Part shown: positions 16,895 through 26,124 of the stretch, piece by piece
Position numbering within the stretch: the stretch's first letter is position 1
Layout: the number at the start of each line of letters is the position of its first letter
Source of the DNA: Candidatus Schekmanbacteria bacterium
Lineage (GTDB): Bacteria > Schekmanbacteria > GWA2-38-11 > J061
Direction of reading: 5' to 3'
Assembly (NCBI GenBank): GCA_016219965.1
Contig: JACRJM010000003.1
Coordinates: 593,902-657,901, forward strand
DNA length: 64,000 nt
Notes under the pieces: model-generated
The model's database searches: none
Told to the model about the DNA's origin: nothing
The model's input: only the letters and a program-made list of their open reading frames with translations
Translations under genes and position numbers: made by a program

Positions 16895-19033
16895 CTACTT
16901 TTGTATAGACAATCCATTCCCGTCTGATATTTTGTTTAGAGTTTCATTTTGAAGAATGGGATCATTAAAAGTCATAGTAACCGCGTACTTAATTCCGGAA
17001 GTAAATGGTTTTAGCATTTCTGGATTAAGTCCCTTTGATGCTAGGATTATCTTAGAAACATTTTTATTAAGCAGGTTATCGAAAGCAGAAACTGCATTGG
17101 CAGTTTGGTTCTTAGTAAAAACTGCCTGCTGCAATCCCATAAGCCAGTAGGATGACAATTCGTAACCAAACCCCTCTATTACTTCCCCTTTTTTATCAGG
17201 TGGAATATCAGAAATAATGCTTAGGCATTTCGGCATGATTCTCTCGAGAGGTAGACGGTTGGATGTTGACACAAAAAGCTCTACCTCCATAATATAACGT
17301 GCAAGTCCTCTGTACGCTGATGACCTGTTTCTTTCGTCAGTAATCTTAATTAATTTTGATACTTTGCTTATTTCCCATATACATTTAAATCCATGATCCA
17401 AAGAAATATATTTAGAATATTCTCTGGCTGCTTCGTTAATATATCCTTCATAACAAAAGCCCTGGTAAGCCTCCGGAATGACTGTTATTGCTTTTTGGAC
17501 CGAGACTATATCATCTTTAAACTCATCAAAGATTCCCTTGCCGATTCCGAAATAGAGCCTCGACTTGAGAAATTCATCTCTTCCTTCTGCAATTCTCTCT
17601 ATAATAGTAGGTTCTTTTAATGAGTAGGATGCAAGCTGTCTTCCGACCTCCGGGAAGTTAATTAATGCGGCCTCCCTTTCAAGCTTTTGCACAAGGATTT
17701 TCAGTTCTTCTTCACTTCTTACTTTCAGAAGGTAGTTGGGAATAAGCTCCCAGTAACTGTAGCCGCGGTTAACAGTTCCTGAAAGAAATTTTGAAGGCTC
17801 GATATAAACTGAATTCTCTTTGAATCCGGCTATCATTATGGATGCCAATATTATTATAGGCAGATACTTCTTAGATGTACCGGAAAAACGGTTAATTAAA
17901 TTTTTAATTCCCCAGGCAGCGAAGAAATATAAGAATGGAATAAGCGGAAGATAATAACGGTATTTTGAAATAAAGAACCATTCCTTTTCAGGGATTGATG
18001 GGTTGTAAAATCCACTGAAGAAAAAAATGAATAAAAATGAAGCAAGAAAAGAAACAGGAAATAAACAGAAAAAGTTATTATGCTTTTGAAACAGTTTTTG
18101 TATATAGAATATCAGAGAAAATCCTATGACACACAGAAGAATAAATGTTGCAATCTTACCAAAGATGGGGAATCCATTAATATAATGAAGAGAAGAAGGA
18201 ATATCATTTATAATAATCTGGATTATTTTGTCAGCAATATGGGAAGGGCTGAAATTCAAATCCATCCTGCTTGTAAAAACTTTTGAGAAAAGAAGAGCCT
18301 TCCCTCTGACAGGATCAGTATGCTGAAGTCTATAAAAAATCCATGGAGAAAAACCGGCAATAAATGAGATCAGAAGATAACAAATATTCTTTATGGTGAA
18401 AATATTTCTTTTTACCACTAATACGGCCAACATGACAGCCATGAGAGTAATGGCATAAATATAGTCAAAATATATTCCAAGACCTGCTATTATTCCAATT
18501 GCGACCAAATTTTTAACATAATTTTCCCGGTTTTCATCTTTTTCAAGCAGGGATGCTGTTAACCACACAGTTGAGATCGTAAAGAGATTTGATTCGCAAT
18601 GGTTTGCCCATGCGATTAATTCGCCTCTGCATAAAAGATCTGATGAAAATATATAGAAACCGGAAAAGATCAGCGCCATTAAAGAGTCAAAATATTTTTC
18701 TATTATTTTAAACCAAAGGGCAAGAGTGATTAGTGAGAATATCAGGGGTATCAATTTAAGAGAAATAATAGATTTTCCAAATAAAGCAAAAAACGGGACA
18801 GCAATTAATCCATAAATCAGTGTTCCCCCTGAATGAGGATATGCCTGGTAGTTGAACATTCCCATAAGCAGTTTCCCGCTAAGAATATCATTTGCAAGGC
18901 ATCCATTGGTTGTCTCCTCATATGCAAGGAAAGGTTCGGTTGCTGTTAAAAGCTGAGTAATCTTCAGCAGGCAAAAGACTGCCAGTACTGACCAAAATAC
19001 TTTCTTTGACTTTTTATTGTTTTCAGTTAGCAA
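16895..19033 (-). CDS. Large membrane protein, GT39-like N-terminal half with long soluble C-terminus
   Basis: A 712-residue protein. The first 415 residues contain about ten hydrophobic helices in a GT-C arrangement, with an acidic loop YEETTNGC and AYPHSGGTLIYGLIAVPFFALFGKS resembling PMT-family periplasmic loops. The last 290 residues are soluble and unlike anything I recognise; they are predicted mostly helical, with repeats of aromatic/charged segments. The TTG at 19033 overlaps the upstream SGNH gene by 11 bases; no other start fits. It probably belongs to the same glycan-modifying cassette as the GT2 and GT39 genes opposite, from which it is convergent. Confidence 0.65.
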   Translation of the reverse strand: MLTENNKKSKKVFWSVLAVFCLLKITQLLTATEPFLAYEETTNGCLANDILSGKLLMGMFNYQAYPHSGGTLIYGLIAVPFFALFGKSIISLKLIPLIFSLITLALWFKIIEKYFDSLMALIFSGFYIFSSDLLCRGELIAWANHCESNLFTISTVWLTASLLEKDENRENYVKNLVAIGIIAGLGIYFDYIYAITLMAVMLAVLVVKRNIFTIKNICYLLISFIAGFSPWIFYRLQHTDPVRGKALLFSKVFTSRMDLNFSPSHIADKIIQIIINDIPSSLHYINGFPIFGKIATFILLCVIGFSLIFYIQKLFQKHNNFFCLFPVSFLASFLFIFFFSGFYNPSIPEKEWFFISKYRYYLPLIPFLYFFAAWGIKNLINRFSGTSKKYLPIIILASIMIAGFKENSVYIEPSKFLSGTVNRGYSYWELIPNYLLKVRSEEELKILVQKLEREAALINFPEVGRQLASYSLKEPTIIERIAEGRDEFLKSRLYFGIGKGIFDEFKDDIVSVQKAITVIPEAYQGFCYEGYINEAAREYSKYISLDHGFKCIWEISKVSKLIKITDERNRSSAYRGLARYIMEVELFVSTSNRLPLERIMPKCLSIISDIPPDKKGEVIEGFGYELSSYWLMGLQQAVFTKNQTANAVSAFDNLLNKNVSKIILASKGLNPEMLKPFTSGIKYAVTMTFNDPILQNETLNKISDGNGLSIQK

Positions 19034-20231
19034 TATTTTCAGAAGGTATAAGATTGTTCTGTTTTAAGAAGCTTATTATTTCACTTGTGGCAACACTATT
19101 TCCGTCCGGGCTAAGATGCCCCCATCGATATAAATGCATGTCTTTCCTGTTTTTAAATGCCGGTAAAAGATCAAGCACCGGAATATTAGCCTTCGCAATA
19201 TATTTTGCAAGCTTAGAGTTTAAGCCTTCAATATTATAATCCTTTTCCTGCAATTTGTATTCATAGATAAGTCCTTTGTAAATTTCTTCATAAACCTGAA
19301 AGCCGGCTGGGATTATTACAACTGCGAACTTTGCTCCGCTTTTTTCCGACTCCTCTTTGATGTCGGTAATTAGCTTTATTGTTTTACTGAACAACATTTC
19401 CTCTTTTTTCGGCATTGGATCTCTGAAGAATTCAAAATTTCCTCTGTCTAAATATCCATAGGGATCTAGTACTTTCCAGTTAAAATATTTCTGCAAAAAA
19501 AGTTCTGACCTGTTCTTTATTAAGAAGAACAAAAGACTTCTTTTCTCAAGGAAATTCCCCGCTTTATATAAAGATAACTTAAAGATATTTCTTTTTAATT
19601 CCTTGCATGCCATATTCTCAATATATCTGTCATAAAGAAAGCCGTTAGACTCAACCCGCCTCCGTTTTATTCCGCCTATCATGTTGTCAATAAGATCGTT
19701 TCCGGTATAGAAAGTTAGAAGGACAAGATTAGGATGTGTCAGTTTTTTTGTTTCTATAAGCATTTCAAGTTCCTGATCAGTTCCAAAACCTGGGACACCG
19801 GCATTGATTATGTTTATTTTTGGATTTCTATCTTTGTTTTTGAAATACTCCGCGAGTTCGGCTACGTAATTTTCCTTGTCCTCTGTTCCCTCTCCAAAAG
19901 TGAATGAATCACCTATGGCAAGTATGGTATAATTGTATAATTGATCATCACTTGTAACGTTTTTTCTAAATCCAAAAGGGTCAGTTGTTATGATGTGTCC
20001 CTGAAACTTGGTGTTGAGATTAGGAGCCATTTTGTATCCGGTATTTGGATTGTTCACATAAATGTTTTTCTGCTCAAAATCAGGAATATTTTCTCTTAAC
20101 ATTTGTCCCGGGCATAACCGTAATATTCCTTCCCCAATTAGCATGAATGCAAAAATGGAAAGTAACATCGTAACTATATTGACTGCAAGTTTCATAAAAG
20201 AAGTATATCTAAAATATTTTTTTCTACTCAA
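19023..20231 (-). CDS. SGNH/GDSL-type hydrolase, membrane anchored
   Basis: A 402-residue protein with one N-terminal membrane helix (about residues 14-33) and a periplasmic SGNH domain. The catalytic Ser is in AIGDSFTFGEG. NAGVPGFGTDQE supplies block II, FYTGNDLID block III, and the C-terminal HLSPDG gives the His of block V. Such enzymes add or remove acyl groups on cell-surface glycans. The start is uncertain: TTG at 20231 has AGGTG nine bases upstream, while ATG at 20195 is a more usual codon with a poor ribosome site. It precedes the GT39-like gene in one minus-strand unit. Confidence 0.8.
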   Translation of the reverse strand: MSRKKYFRYTSFMKLAVNIVTMLLSIFAFMLIGEGILRLCPGQMLRENIPDFEQKNIYVNNPNTGYKMAPNLNTKFQGHIITTDPFGFRKNVTSDDQLYNYTILAIGDSFTFGEGTEDKENYVAELAEYFKNKDRNPKINIINAGVPGFGTDQELEMLIETKKLTHPNLVLLTFYTGNDLIDNMIGGIKRRRVESNGFLYDRYIENMACKELKRNIFKLSLYKAGNFLEKRSLLFFLIKNRSELFLQKYFNWKVLDPYGYLDRGNFEFFRDPMPKKEEMLFSKTIKLITDIKEESEKSGAKFAVVIIPAGFQVYEEIYKGLIYEYKLQEKDYNIEGLNSKLAKYIAKANIPVLDLLPAFKNRKDMHLYRWGHLSPDGNSVATSEIISFLKQNNLIPSENIAN

Positions 20232-20323
20232 TCTTTTTGCACCTGAATATGAAAAATGTTAGTATATAACAATTATTATATATTATTAATATAACAGCCT
20301 GGAAGGTAAATGGTCATTAAATT

Positions 20324-21712
20324 ATGAATGGGAAATCAATACTTATTGTTGATGACGAACAGGAATTCAGGGAGTTCTTGTCTGAATTTCTTCGCAACAA
20401 GGGATTTGTTACTGAACAGGCATCGAGTTTTGAAGAAGCAGAAAAAAATATTCACGAAAAAGACTTCAATCTTGCCCTTATAGATCTAATCATGCCTGGC
20501 AAAAGTGGTATTGAAGTGATGAAGATGCTTAAGGGTAATCTTCCCGATATTATTACAGTAATAATGACCGGATACGCATCCATAGAAACTGCCGTTGAAG
20601 CAATGCGCAGCGGTGCCTTTGATTATGTTACAAAACCTTTTAATCTTGAAGAAATATTGCTTACTATAAATCGTGCGTTGGAGCTTAAACAATTACGCGG
20701 TGAAAATATTCTGCTTAAAAGCCAACTCAAGAAAAAGTATGATTTTGAAAATATTATTGGCGACAGCGAACCAATGCAAAAAATATTTAGACTGATAGAA
20801 AAAGTAGCTGACACAGATAGTACGGTACTGATTAAGGGGGAAAGTGGAACCGGTAAGGAACTTGTAGCACGTGCTCTTCATTATAACAGTAAGAGAAGAA
20901 ACAATCTGCTTGTTCCTGTCAACTGCGGTGCCATACCTGAGGAACTACTTGAAAGTGAACTATTCGGGCATGTCAAAGGAGCTTTTACAGGAGCGATAGC
21001 GGATCGACCCGGCAGATTTGAAATAGCCAATGGTGGGACTATTTTTCTCGATGAAATTGGTGATATGAGCCCAAAATTGCAGGTAAAACTATTGAGAATA
21101 TTGCAATCCAGGGAATGTGACCCTATTGGGAGTACAAAGACCAAGAAGGTTGATGTGAGAGTAATAGCCGCAACAAACCAGAACCTTGAAGCGCTTGTTG
21201 AAACAAAGCTTTTCAGGGAGGATCTTTTTTACAGATTAAATGTTATTCCCATCTATCTTCCTCCTCTCAGGGATAGAACCGGTGATATTCCTCTGCTTGT
21301 TAATTACTTTCTTACCAAGATGAATGCAGAAAAGAAGTGTTCCATAGATGGAGTTGATGATGATGTAATAGAATACCTTACTAAATATTCCTGGCCTGGA
21401 AATGTGAGAGAGCTTGAGAATCTGCTTGAGAGGATTGTCATAATCAATTCCGGTGTTAATTGTCTTAAATTGGAACATTTTCCTGAGAAGATCAGATTGT
21501 TGAAACAGAAGGATAATAATTACAATATTTCACTTCCAGAGGATGGGATCAACCTTAATTCTGTTTTAGACAAGGTTGAAAATAACCTGATACTGCAGGC
21601 TCTTGAGAAAAGCGGATGGGTTAAAGAAAAAGCAGCCAGGCTTCTTAATATAAATAGAACTACTCTGGTTGAAAAGCTAAAAAGAAAAGATTTTATAAAG
21701 AAAGAACAATAA
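20324..21712 (+). CDS. Sigma-54-dependent response regulator, NtrC family
   Basis: A 462-residue activator: receiver domain (1-120; acidic pocket Asp10-Asp11, phospho-acceptor Asp54, Lys104), AAA+ domain (about 143-375) with Walker A GESGTGKE (172-179) and the sigma-54 contact loop GAFTGA (219-224), and a Fis-type helix-turn-helix at the C-terminus (ENNLILQALEKSGWVKEKAA, then LLNINRTTLVEKL). It opens sigma-54 promoters. Placed before the flagellar genes, it could act on the sites at 22666, 27641, 38359 and 53616. No cognate kinase is adjacent; the neighbour on the other strand is another response regulator. Whether it is the flagellar master regulator is inference. Confidence 0.9.
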   Translation: MNGKSILIVDDEQEFREFLSEFLRNKGFVTEQASSFEEAEKNIHEKDFNLALIDLIMPGKSGIEVMKMLKGNLPDIITVIMTGYASIETAVEAMRSGAFDYVTKPFNLEEILLTINRALELKQLRGENILLKSQLKKKYDFENIIGDSEPMQKIFRLIEKVADTDSTVLIKGESGTGKELVARALHYNSKRRNNLLVPVNCGAIPEELLESELFGHVKGAFTGAIADRPGRFEIANGGTIFLDEIGDMSPKLQVKLLRILQSRECDPIGSTKTKKVDVRVIAATNQNLEALVETKLFREDLFYRLNVIPIYLPPLRDRTGDIPLLVNYFLTKMNAEKKCSIDGVDDDVIEYLTKYSWPGNVRELENLLERIVIINSGVNCLKLEHFPEKIRLLKQKDNNYNISLPEDGINLNSVLDKVENNLILQALEKSGWVKEKAARLLNINRTTLVEKLKRKDFIKKEQ

Positions 21713-21729
21713 GGGATATTCCGGCTTAA

Positions 21730-22461
21730 TTAAAGATCAGTCAAAATTTTTTTTTTAAAATTCTCGAATTCTTTTTCATCGATTGCGCCATCTGATTTCA
21801 ATTTTGACAATGTCTTCAGTTCTTCAATTGCCTGCTGAAGGTCTATAAGGTTTTTTTTGTTATATTGATCATAATGACAGGGGAGAATTCTGGTTGTTGC
21901 CCATTTCATTATGGAACTCATATCTGGCGGTAAAGCTTCATCGCAACCATCTTCACCAAGAAATTCTCTGCATTGAGCAACAAGTGAGTCATTTAACGGT
22001 TGTGATGACTTAAGTCTTTCATAAGCCTTTTTTAACTGTTCTACTAGTATCTTATTAGCTTTTATAAGATTGACCTTAAGAACCGCATTTCTTATTACAA
22101 CATCTATTTCATCAAATGTGAATGGCTTCTTTATATAATCATATGCACCGGTTTTAATCGCTTTTAATGCTGTATCAAGCGTTGCATAGCCGGTTATTAT
22201 TATTACCTGGCAATCAGGGTTAGAGTCGAGACTTTTTTCGAGCACTGCAAAACCGTCGGCTCCGGGCATTATAAGGTCGGTTATTACGAGATCGAACTTT
22301 TCTCTGTCAATATATTCAATTGCCTCCCTTCCGTCATATGCTGTCTTTACCGGGAAGCCCTTATTTTCAAGAAACGATTTAAAAAGTTCCCTGAAGTTTT
22401 TGTCATCATCTGCAACTAGAATTTTTATCTCAGTTTTATTAGTAACAGTGTTAGCAGTCAT
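21730..22461 (-). CDS. Response regulator with receiver and SHOCT-like C-terminal tail
   Basis: A 243-residue protein: receiver (about 11-128) with ADDD acidic pocket, phospho-acceptor Asp62 and Lys in IKKPF, then a middle region of about 75 residues with several Cys (CREFLGEDGCDE), and a C-terminal block TLSKLKSDGAIDEKEFENFK that matches the SHOCT consensus (short C-terminal oligomerisation domain). No DNA-binding or enzymatic output domain is seen. It converges on the NtrC-type activator with 17 bases between stops. It could be a protein-protein signalling device for the flagellar regulatory circuit. Confidence 0.75.
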   Translation of the reverse strand: MTANTVTNKTEIKILVADDDKNFRELFKSFLENKGFPVKTAYDGREAIEYIDREKFDLVITDLIMPGADGFAVLEKSLDSNPDCQVIIITGYATLDTALKAIKTGAYDYIKKPFTFDEIDVVIRNAVLKVNLIKANKILVEQLKKAYERLKSSQPLNDSLVAQCREFLGEDGCDEALPPDMSSIMKWATTRILPCHYDQYNKKNLIDLQQAIEELKTLSKLKSDGAIDEKEFENFKKKILTDL

Positions 22462-22480
22462 TATTGTTCATTCCTATATT

Positions 22481-22505
22481 TATATAAACTGTCTGGCTTT
22501 CTTAA
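22481..22505 (+). promoter_or_regulatory. Candidate activator-binding element, copy 1
   Basis: This 25-bp stretch, centred on TGTCTGGCT and framed by TATATAAA and TTAA, matches a stretch at 38204-38228 in 22 of 25 positions, in the same orientation. It ends 160 bases before the sigma-54 promoter at 22666. Location and conservation fit an upstream activating sequence for an NtrC-family regulator. Confidence 0.5.
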
Positions 22506-22665
22506 CTTTCGTCTAAGGTGTAGGGAACTTAAAGTTAAAATTCGCCAGAATATTGGCATTGAATCAAGATATTGACGATAAAAAATCATACAAGAAAATT
22601 CATCGCTACTACATACCTATCAGAAAAATAAGACTATTTAAAGGCTAGAGATAACTTTTTGTTGT

Positions 22666-22680
22666 TGGCATAGCATTTGC
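22666..22680 (+). promoter_or_regulatory. Sigma-54 promoter of the AMIN-TPR/kinase/activator operon
   Basis: TGGCATAGCATTTGC, exact -24/-12 elements at correct spacing. Transcription should start near 22692, about 12 bases before the ATG at 22704. An imperfect dyad GCCAGAATATTGGC at 22544 also lies upstream. Confidence 0.75.
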
Positions 22681-22703
22681 ACGTAGCAGACTGAAATTTA
22701 TAT

Positions 22704-25379
22704 ATGATGAAACAGTTGATGAAAAAATTATATACCAAAAAAATATTGTTTGCGTATGCAATACTAATAATTAGCATTGTTTTCGTTGTTCCAGAAATTT
22801 CGTATTCAGGCGAATCAAAAAAAGTACTTTCATTTAAAGCTGCAGATCACGGGAATTTTTACAGAATAGTGTTTGTCCTTAGCGCGCCGGATAAAGCTGA
22901 AATTAAAAAACAGGATGAAAGTGGACAGCTTGAAGTGACTTTCAAGGAAGCTGAAATAGCAGATAACCTATCTTTGACTTTGAGCAATAAGTATATCAAA
23001 AGCAGTTCAATTATCAGTCCATCACCATTTGTGTGGCAGTGCGTGTTAGTAGATAGCGGAATTAACATAGCAAAAATGGTTTTGGTAAATCCTGACAGGG
23101 TGGTATTTGACTTTAAGAAATCTGCTGTCCCGAAAGAGATTATACAAAATGTAAAAGCTGAGGTAAAAAATATCTCCAACCCTTCTAAATCCAAGAATAA
23201 TCAAGAGCCTAAAAAGGATGTTAATGTTCAGAAACTAGAAAATAAAAAAAGCAAAGAAGATATCAAGGTAGCTTCATCAGTTAGTTCTGCGCACATTAGT
23301 TCTCCGCAAAATAAAATAAATGAAATTAAGCAAAGTAAGCTTATAGAAAAAAATGGATATAAAGAATATCCACAAAAAGTTAATACTTCGCCATTAATTG
23401 ATTTACCAAAGACATCTGCAAGGACAGTAAATATTCAGCAGCCAGAAGACGTTCAAAGTTTAATTCCTGCAAATGCTCCGCCGCTCGTTATCGATGCTGT
23501 AAAGGACTTTAAAGCAAAGAAGTACGCCGATGCATTCCGCAAGTTTAATCAGGCAATAAGAGAAAACAATGGTACGAAGTTTGCAGCTGTATCACATGTC
23601 CTCGCTGCAGAATCTCTCTTAAACATAATGAAATTACAAGACAAAGAGAGCTTTACTAATGCATTAAAGTTTCTGAATTCGGCGCTTTCATTAAGCAATG
23701 ATAAAATATTGCAGGCCAAAGCTTATTATCTGCTGGGAAACGCTTATTCCAAGATGGGTTTCTATGATGAAGCATCTGCTTATTATAATATGATAGATAA
23801 GAAATTCCCTTCAACTTATTATGCGACTGCGGGAATATTGGAGAGAGCAAACCTTCATTTTGAGAAAAAAGAATTTGATAAGGCATTAATGCTTCTTAAC
23901 TCAATTCAAACAGAAAGCCTTGATGCTAAAATGCGAGAACAATTATTCCTCCAAATGGCCTCAGGTTATTTCAAAATTGCCAATTATAATATGGCATGTG
24001 AGTGTTTCGAGAGAGCAACAACACTCTCGTCTGGTTTTGTATCAAAATCCGTTTCGGAAGATAATTGGCTGCAATATGCTCAATCGTTGTATAAAGTTGG
24101 ACGGTATAGCGAATCAAAAAACATATTGTCAAAATTTATTATTTCAAATGATGCAAAATCCTTGTCTGTTGCCGGAGCAAAAATAATAATGGCCGATGTG
24201 GATTTGGCTGAAGGGAGAGAAGCAGACGCGATTAACAGTCTGTCTCAGTTAGCAAGAGAGTTTGCAGGTACAAAATATGCAGGTGAGGCAAAGCTGAGAA
24301 GAGCGGAATATAATTTTAGGAGAAACCACAATTTAGGTGTAGCAATAACAGACTTCAATGATATTGTTTTTTCAGATTATCCATCTGACTTAAGGCGCAA
24401 AGCTTTAAGCAGCGAAATCAGCGCCTTTTGTGAACAATCTAAGTATAACGATGCATTGAAGATTCTTTCAAAAGTTAAAAGTACTAAGGACGGGAATATG
24501 ACAGATACCATTAATGAGTGTATCGGAAAAATCATTAATGAAGGAGTTTCATTTTATTACCTTAGTGGCAACCACAGCAAAATTGTTGAATTGTATATTG
24601 CAGCTAATGAGATAAGCAATGTTCAAAGCAAAGGTATCGAAGCTGCAGCGGCCTTAAAACTTTGTGAATCATTAATTGAATTATCTTACGTTTCTGAAGC
24701 AAGGAGAATACTGGAAGGTAGTATGATTCAATCTGGCATAGACGAACAAAATCGGGCTATATATCTGGAGTCAATTTCCTATATGAAGGAGAACTCTTTT
24801 GCTAAAGCAGAGGAGAGTTTAAGAAGATTTTTGCAGGAAAATTCTGATACCATAAGTCAGGAAAATGGGACTATGTTTCTCGCAGAGTCCCTATATGAAC
24901 AGGGAAAGTATGAAGGATCGCTCCAAATTCTGAAAGAAACTAAAAAAGATGGTGTTAAAAGAAAATATCTTGAAGGAAAGAATTTTATGATGATGTCTCA
25001 ATATGGTGTGGCAGTTTCAAGCTTCAAAAGGGCTTTGGAATATATTGAAAAATTACCTGATAGACAGCCTCTTTACGAAGATATAGTTTTTTGGATGGCG
25101 TATAGCTGCTATAAGCTTGATGATTATGAAGAGGCATTATCTAATTTGAGCCTTATTGATACATCTCTTTATAAGTCAAAGGAAAGTGAAGTGGCATTGC
25201 TGAAGGTACAGATACTGAACCAAATGGGTGAACAAAAAAGAGCACTTAAAGTTGTTGAAGAAGATGAAAATAAAAATTCCACTATGCCTGAACTCAATGA
25301 TGAGATAAAAGAAGATATTTTATGGAAATTAAAACATGAAAAACAGTTAAGAAAGATACTGAAGAGAGGTCAAAGTTAA
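22704..25379 (+). CDS. Exported AMIN-domain protein with tetratricopeptide repeats
   Basis: An 891-residue protein with a signal sequence or anchor (about residues 13-32). An AMIN-type beta domain covers about 40-150 (VLSFKAADHGNFYRIVFVLS, then MVLVNPDRVVFDFK); these bind peptidoglycan. A Lys/Ser-rich linker runs to about 250. From 265 to the end are helical TPR units, e.g. AKAYYLLGNAYSKMGFYDEA and NGTMFLAESLYEQGKYEGSL. It is likely a periplasmic scaffold that bridges cell wall and partner proteins. It shares a sigma-54 operon with the kinase and activator (4-base and 1-base gaps), so it belongs to the flagellar regulon, perhaps in motor assembly or signalling. Its exact role is unknown. Confidence 0.75.
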   Translation: MMKQLMKKLYTKKILFAYAILIISIVFVVPEISYSGESKKVLSFKAADHGNFYRIVFVLSAPDKAEIKKQDESGQLEVTFKEAEIADNLSLTLSNKYIKSSSIISPSPFVWQCVLVDSGINIAKMVLVNPDRVVFDFKKSAVPKEIIQNVKAEVKNISNPSKSKNNQEPKKDVNVQKLENKKSKEDIKVASSVSSAHISSPQNKINEIKQSKLIEKNGYKEYPQKVNTSPLIDLPKTSARTVNIQQPEDVQSLIPANAPPLVIDAVKDFKAKKYADAFRKFNQAIRENNGTKFAAVSHVLAAESLLNIMKLQDKESFTNALKFLNSALSLSNDKILQAKAYYLLGNAYSKMGFYDEASAYYNMIDKKFPSTYYATAGILERANLHFEKKEFDKALMLLNSIQTESLDAKMREQLFLQMASGYFKIANYNMACECFERATTLSSGFVSKSVSEDNWLQYAQSLYKVGRYSESKNILSKFIISNDAKSLSVAGAKIIMADVDLAEGREADAINSLSQLAREFAGTKYAGEAKLRRAEYNFRRNHNLGVAITDFNDIVFSDYPSDLRRKALSSEISAFCEQSKYNDALKILSKVKSTKDGNMTDTINECIGKIINEGVSFYYLSGNHSKIVELYIAANEISNVQSKGIEAAAALKLCESLIELSYVSEARRILEGSMIQSGIDEQNRAIYLESISYMKENSFAKAEESLRRFLQENSDTISQENGTMFLAESLYEQGKYEGSLQILKETKKDGVKRKYLEGKNFMMMSQYGVAVSSFKRALEYIEKLPDRQPLYEDIVFWMAYSCYKLDDYEEALSNLSLIDTSLYKSKESEVALLKVQILNQMGEQKRALKVVEEDENKNSTMPELNDEIKEDILWKLKHEKQLRKILKRGQS

Positions 25380-25382
25380 AAA

Positions 25383-26123
25383 ATGAATCAGCATAATGAA
25401 AAAAGAGAACTTGAGATCCAGTCTGAAAGATCAAAAAAGCTTAGGGCTATGGGAGAACTTGCGGCAGCCATGGCGCATGAAATTAGGAACCCTCTTGGAA
25501 GCATTGAGCTCTTTGCCTCAATGATTAAATCGGGGATGCTTGAAGGCGAAGAGATAAAAAAATTCTCTGAACATATTCTGGTTTCAGTTAAGAAACTTGA
25601 TTGTCTGATAACTAATCTACTCATTTTCTCTAATTTACCAAAGCCTGCATTGTTTAAGATTGACCCAAATAATTTTATTGAGGAATTTTTTGGATCTCTT
25701 AAATATTTCCTGGAGCAGAACAACATAGAACTGAAAAAAAATATCTCTTCAGAACCAGCCAGCATACTTGTAGATCGTGAATTTTTTAAACAGACACTGC
25801 TTAATATTGTTATTAATTCATTACAGGCAATGCCTGAGGCAGGTATTATTTCTGTAAATACTTATTTAAGTGCTGCTAATTATGATTTTTTAAAGACCTA
25901 TTATGTGATAGAAATATCAGATACTGGATGCGGTATATCTCCTGATGTGATTGATAAAATATTTAATCCTTTTTTTTCTACAAAGGAGAAAAAGGCGGGA
26001 ATAGGACTGTCTATAGTAAACAACATAATGGAAACGCATAAAGGACTGATAGAGGTTGAAAGCAAGGAGAATAAAGGAGCATTATTCAGATTAAAATTCC
26101 CATTAGTTATTATGGAGACTTGA
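25383..26123 (+). CDS. flrB: Soluble sensor histidine kinase, FlrB/FleS-like
   Basis: A 246-residue kinase lacking membrane segments and a recognisable PAS domain. The H-box is AMAHEIRNPLGS with phospho-acceptor His32; N-box LLNIVINSLQAMPEAG, G1 SDTGCGIS, F-box FNPFFSTKEKKAGIGLSIV complete the ATPase. FlrB/FleS and FlgS kinases of flagellar systems sense early basal-body assembly and phosphorylate the NtrC-type partner encoded next. The gene stops one base before the GTG of that partner. The symbol is by context and domain content; FlgS would serve as well. Confidence 0.8.
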   Translation: MNQHNEKRELEIQSERSKKLRAMGELAAAMAHEIRNPLGSIELFASMIKSGMLEGEEIKKFSEHILVSVKKLDCLITNLLIFSNLPKPALFKIDPNNFIEEFFGSLKYFLEQNNIELKKNISSEPASILVDREFFKQTLLNIVINSLQAMPEAGIISVNTYLSAANYDFLKTYYVIEISDTGCGISPDVIDKIFNPFFSTKEKKAGIGLSIVNNIMETHKGLIEVESKENKGALFRLKFPLVIMET

Positions 26124-26124
26124 A

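Noticed and set aside
22554..22568. TGGCATTGAATCAAG, a possible second sigma-54 site upstream of the AMIN-TPR gene
   Set aside because: The -24 part fits but the -12 part is CAAG instead of TTGC. The site at 22666 is exact.
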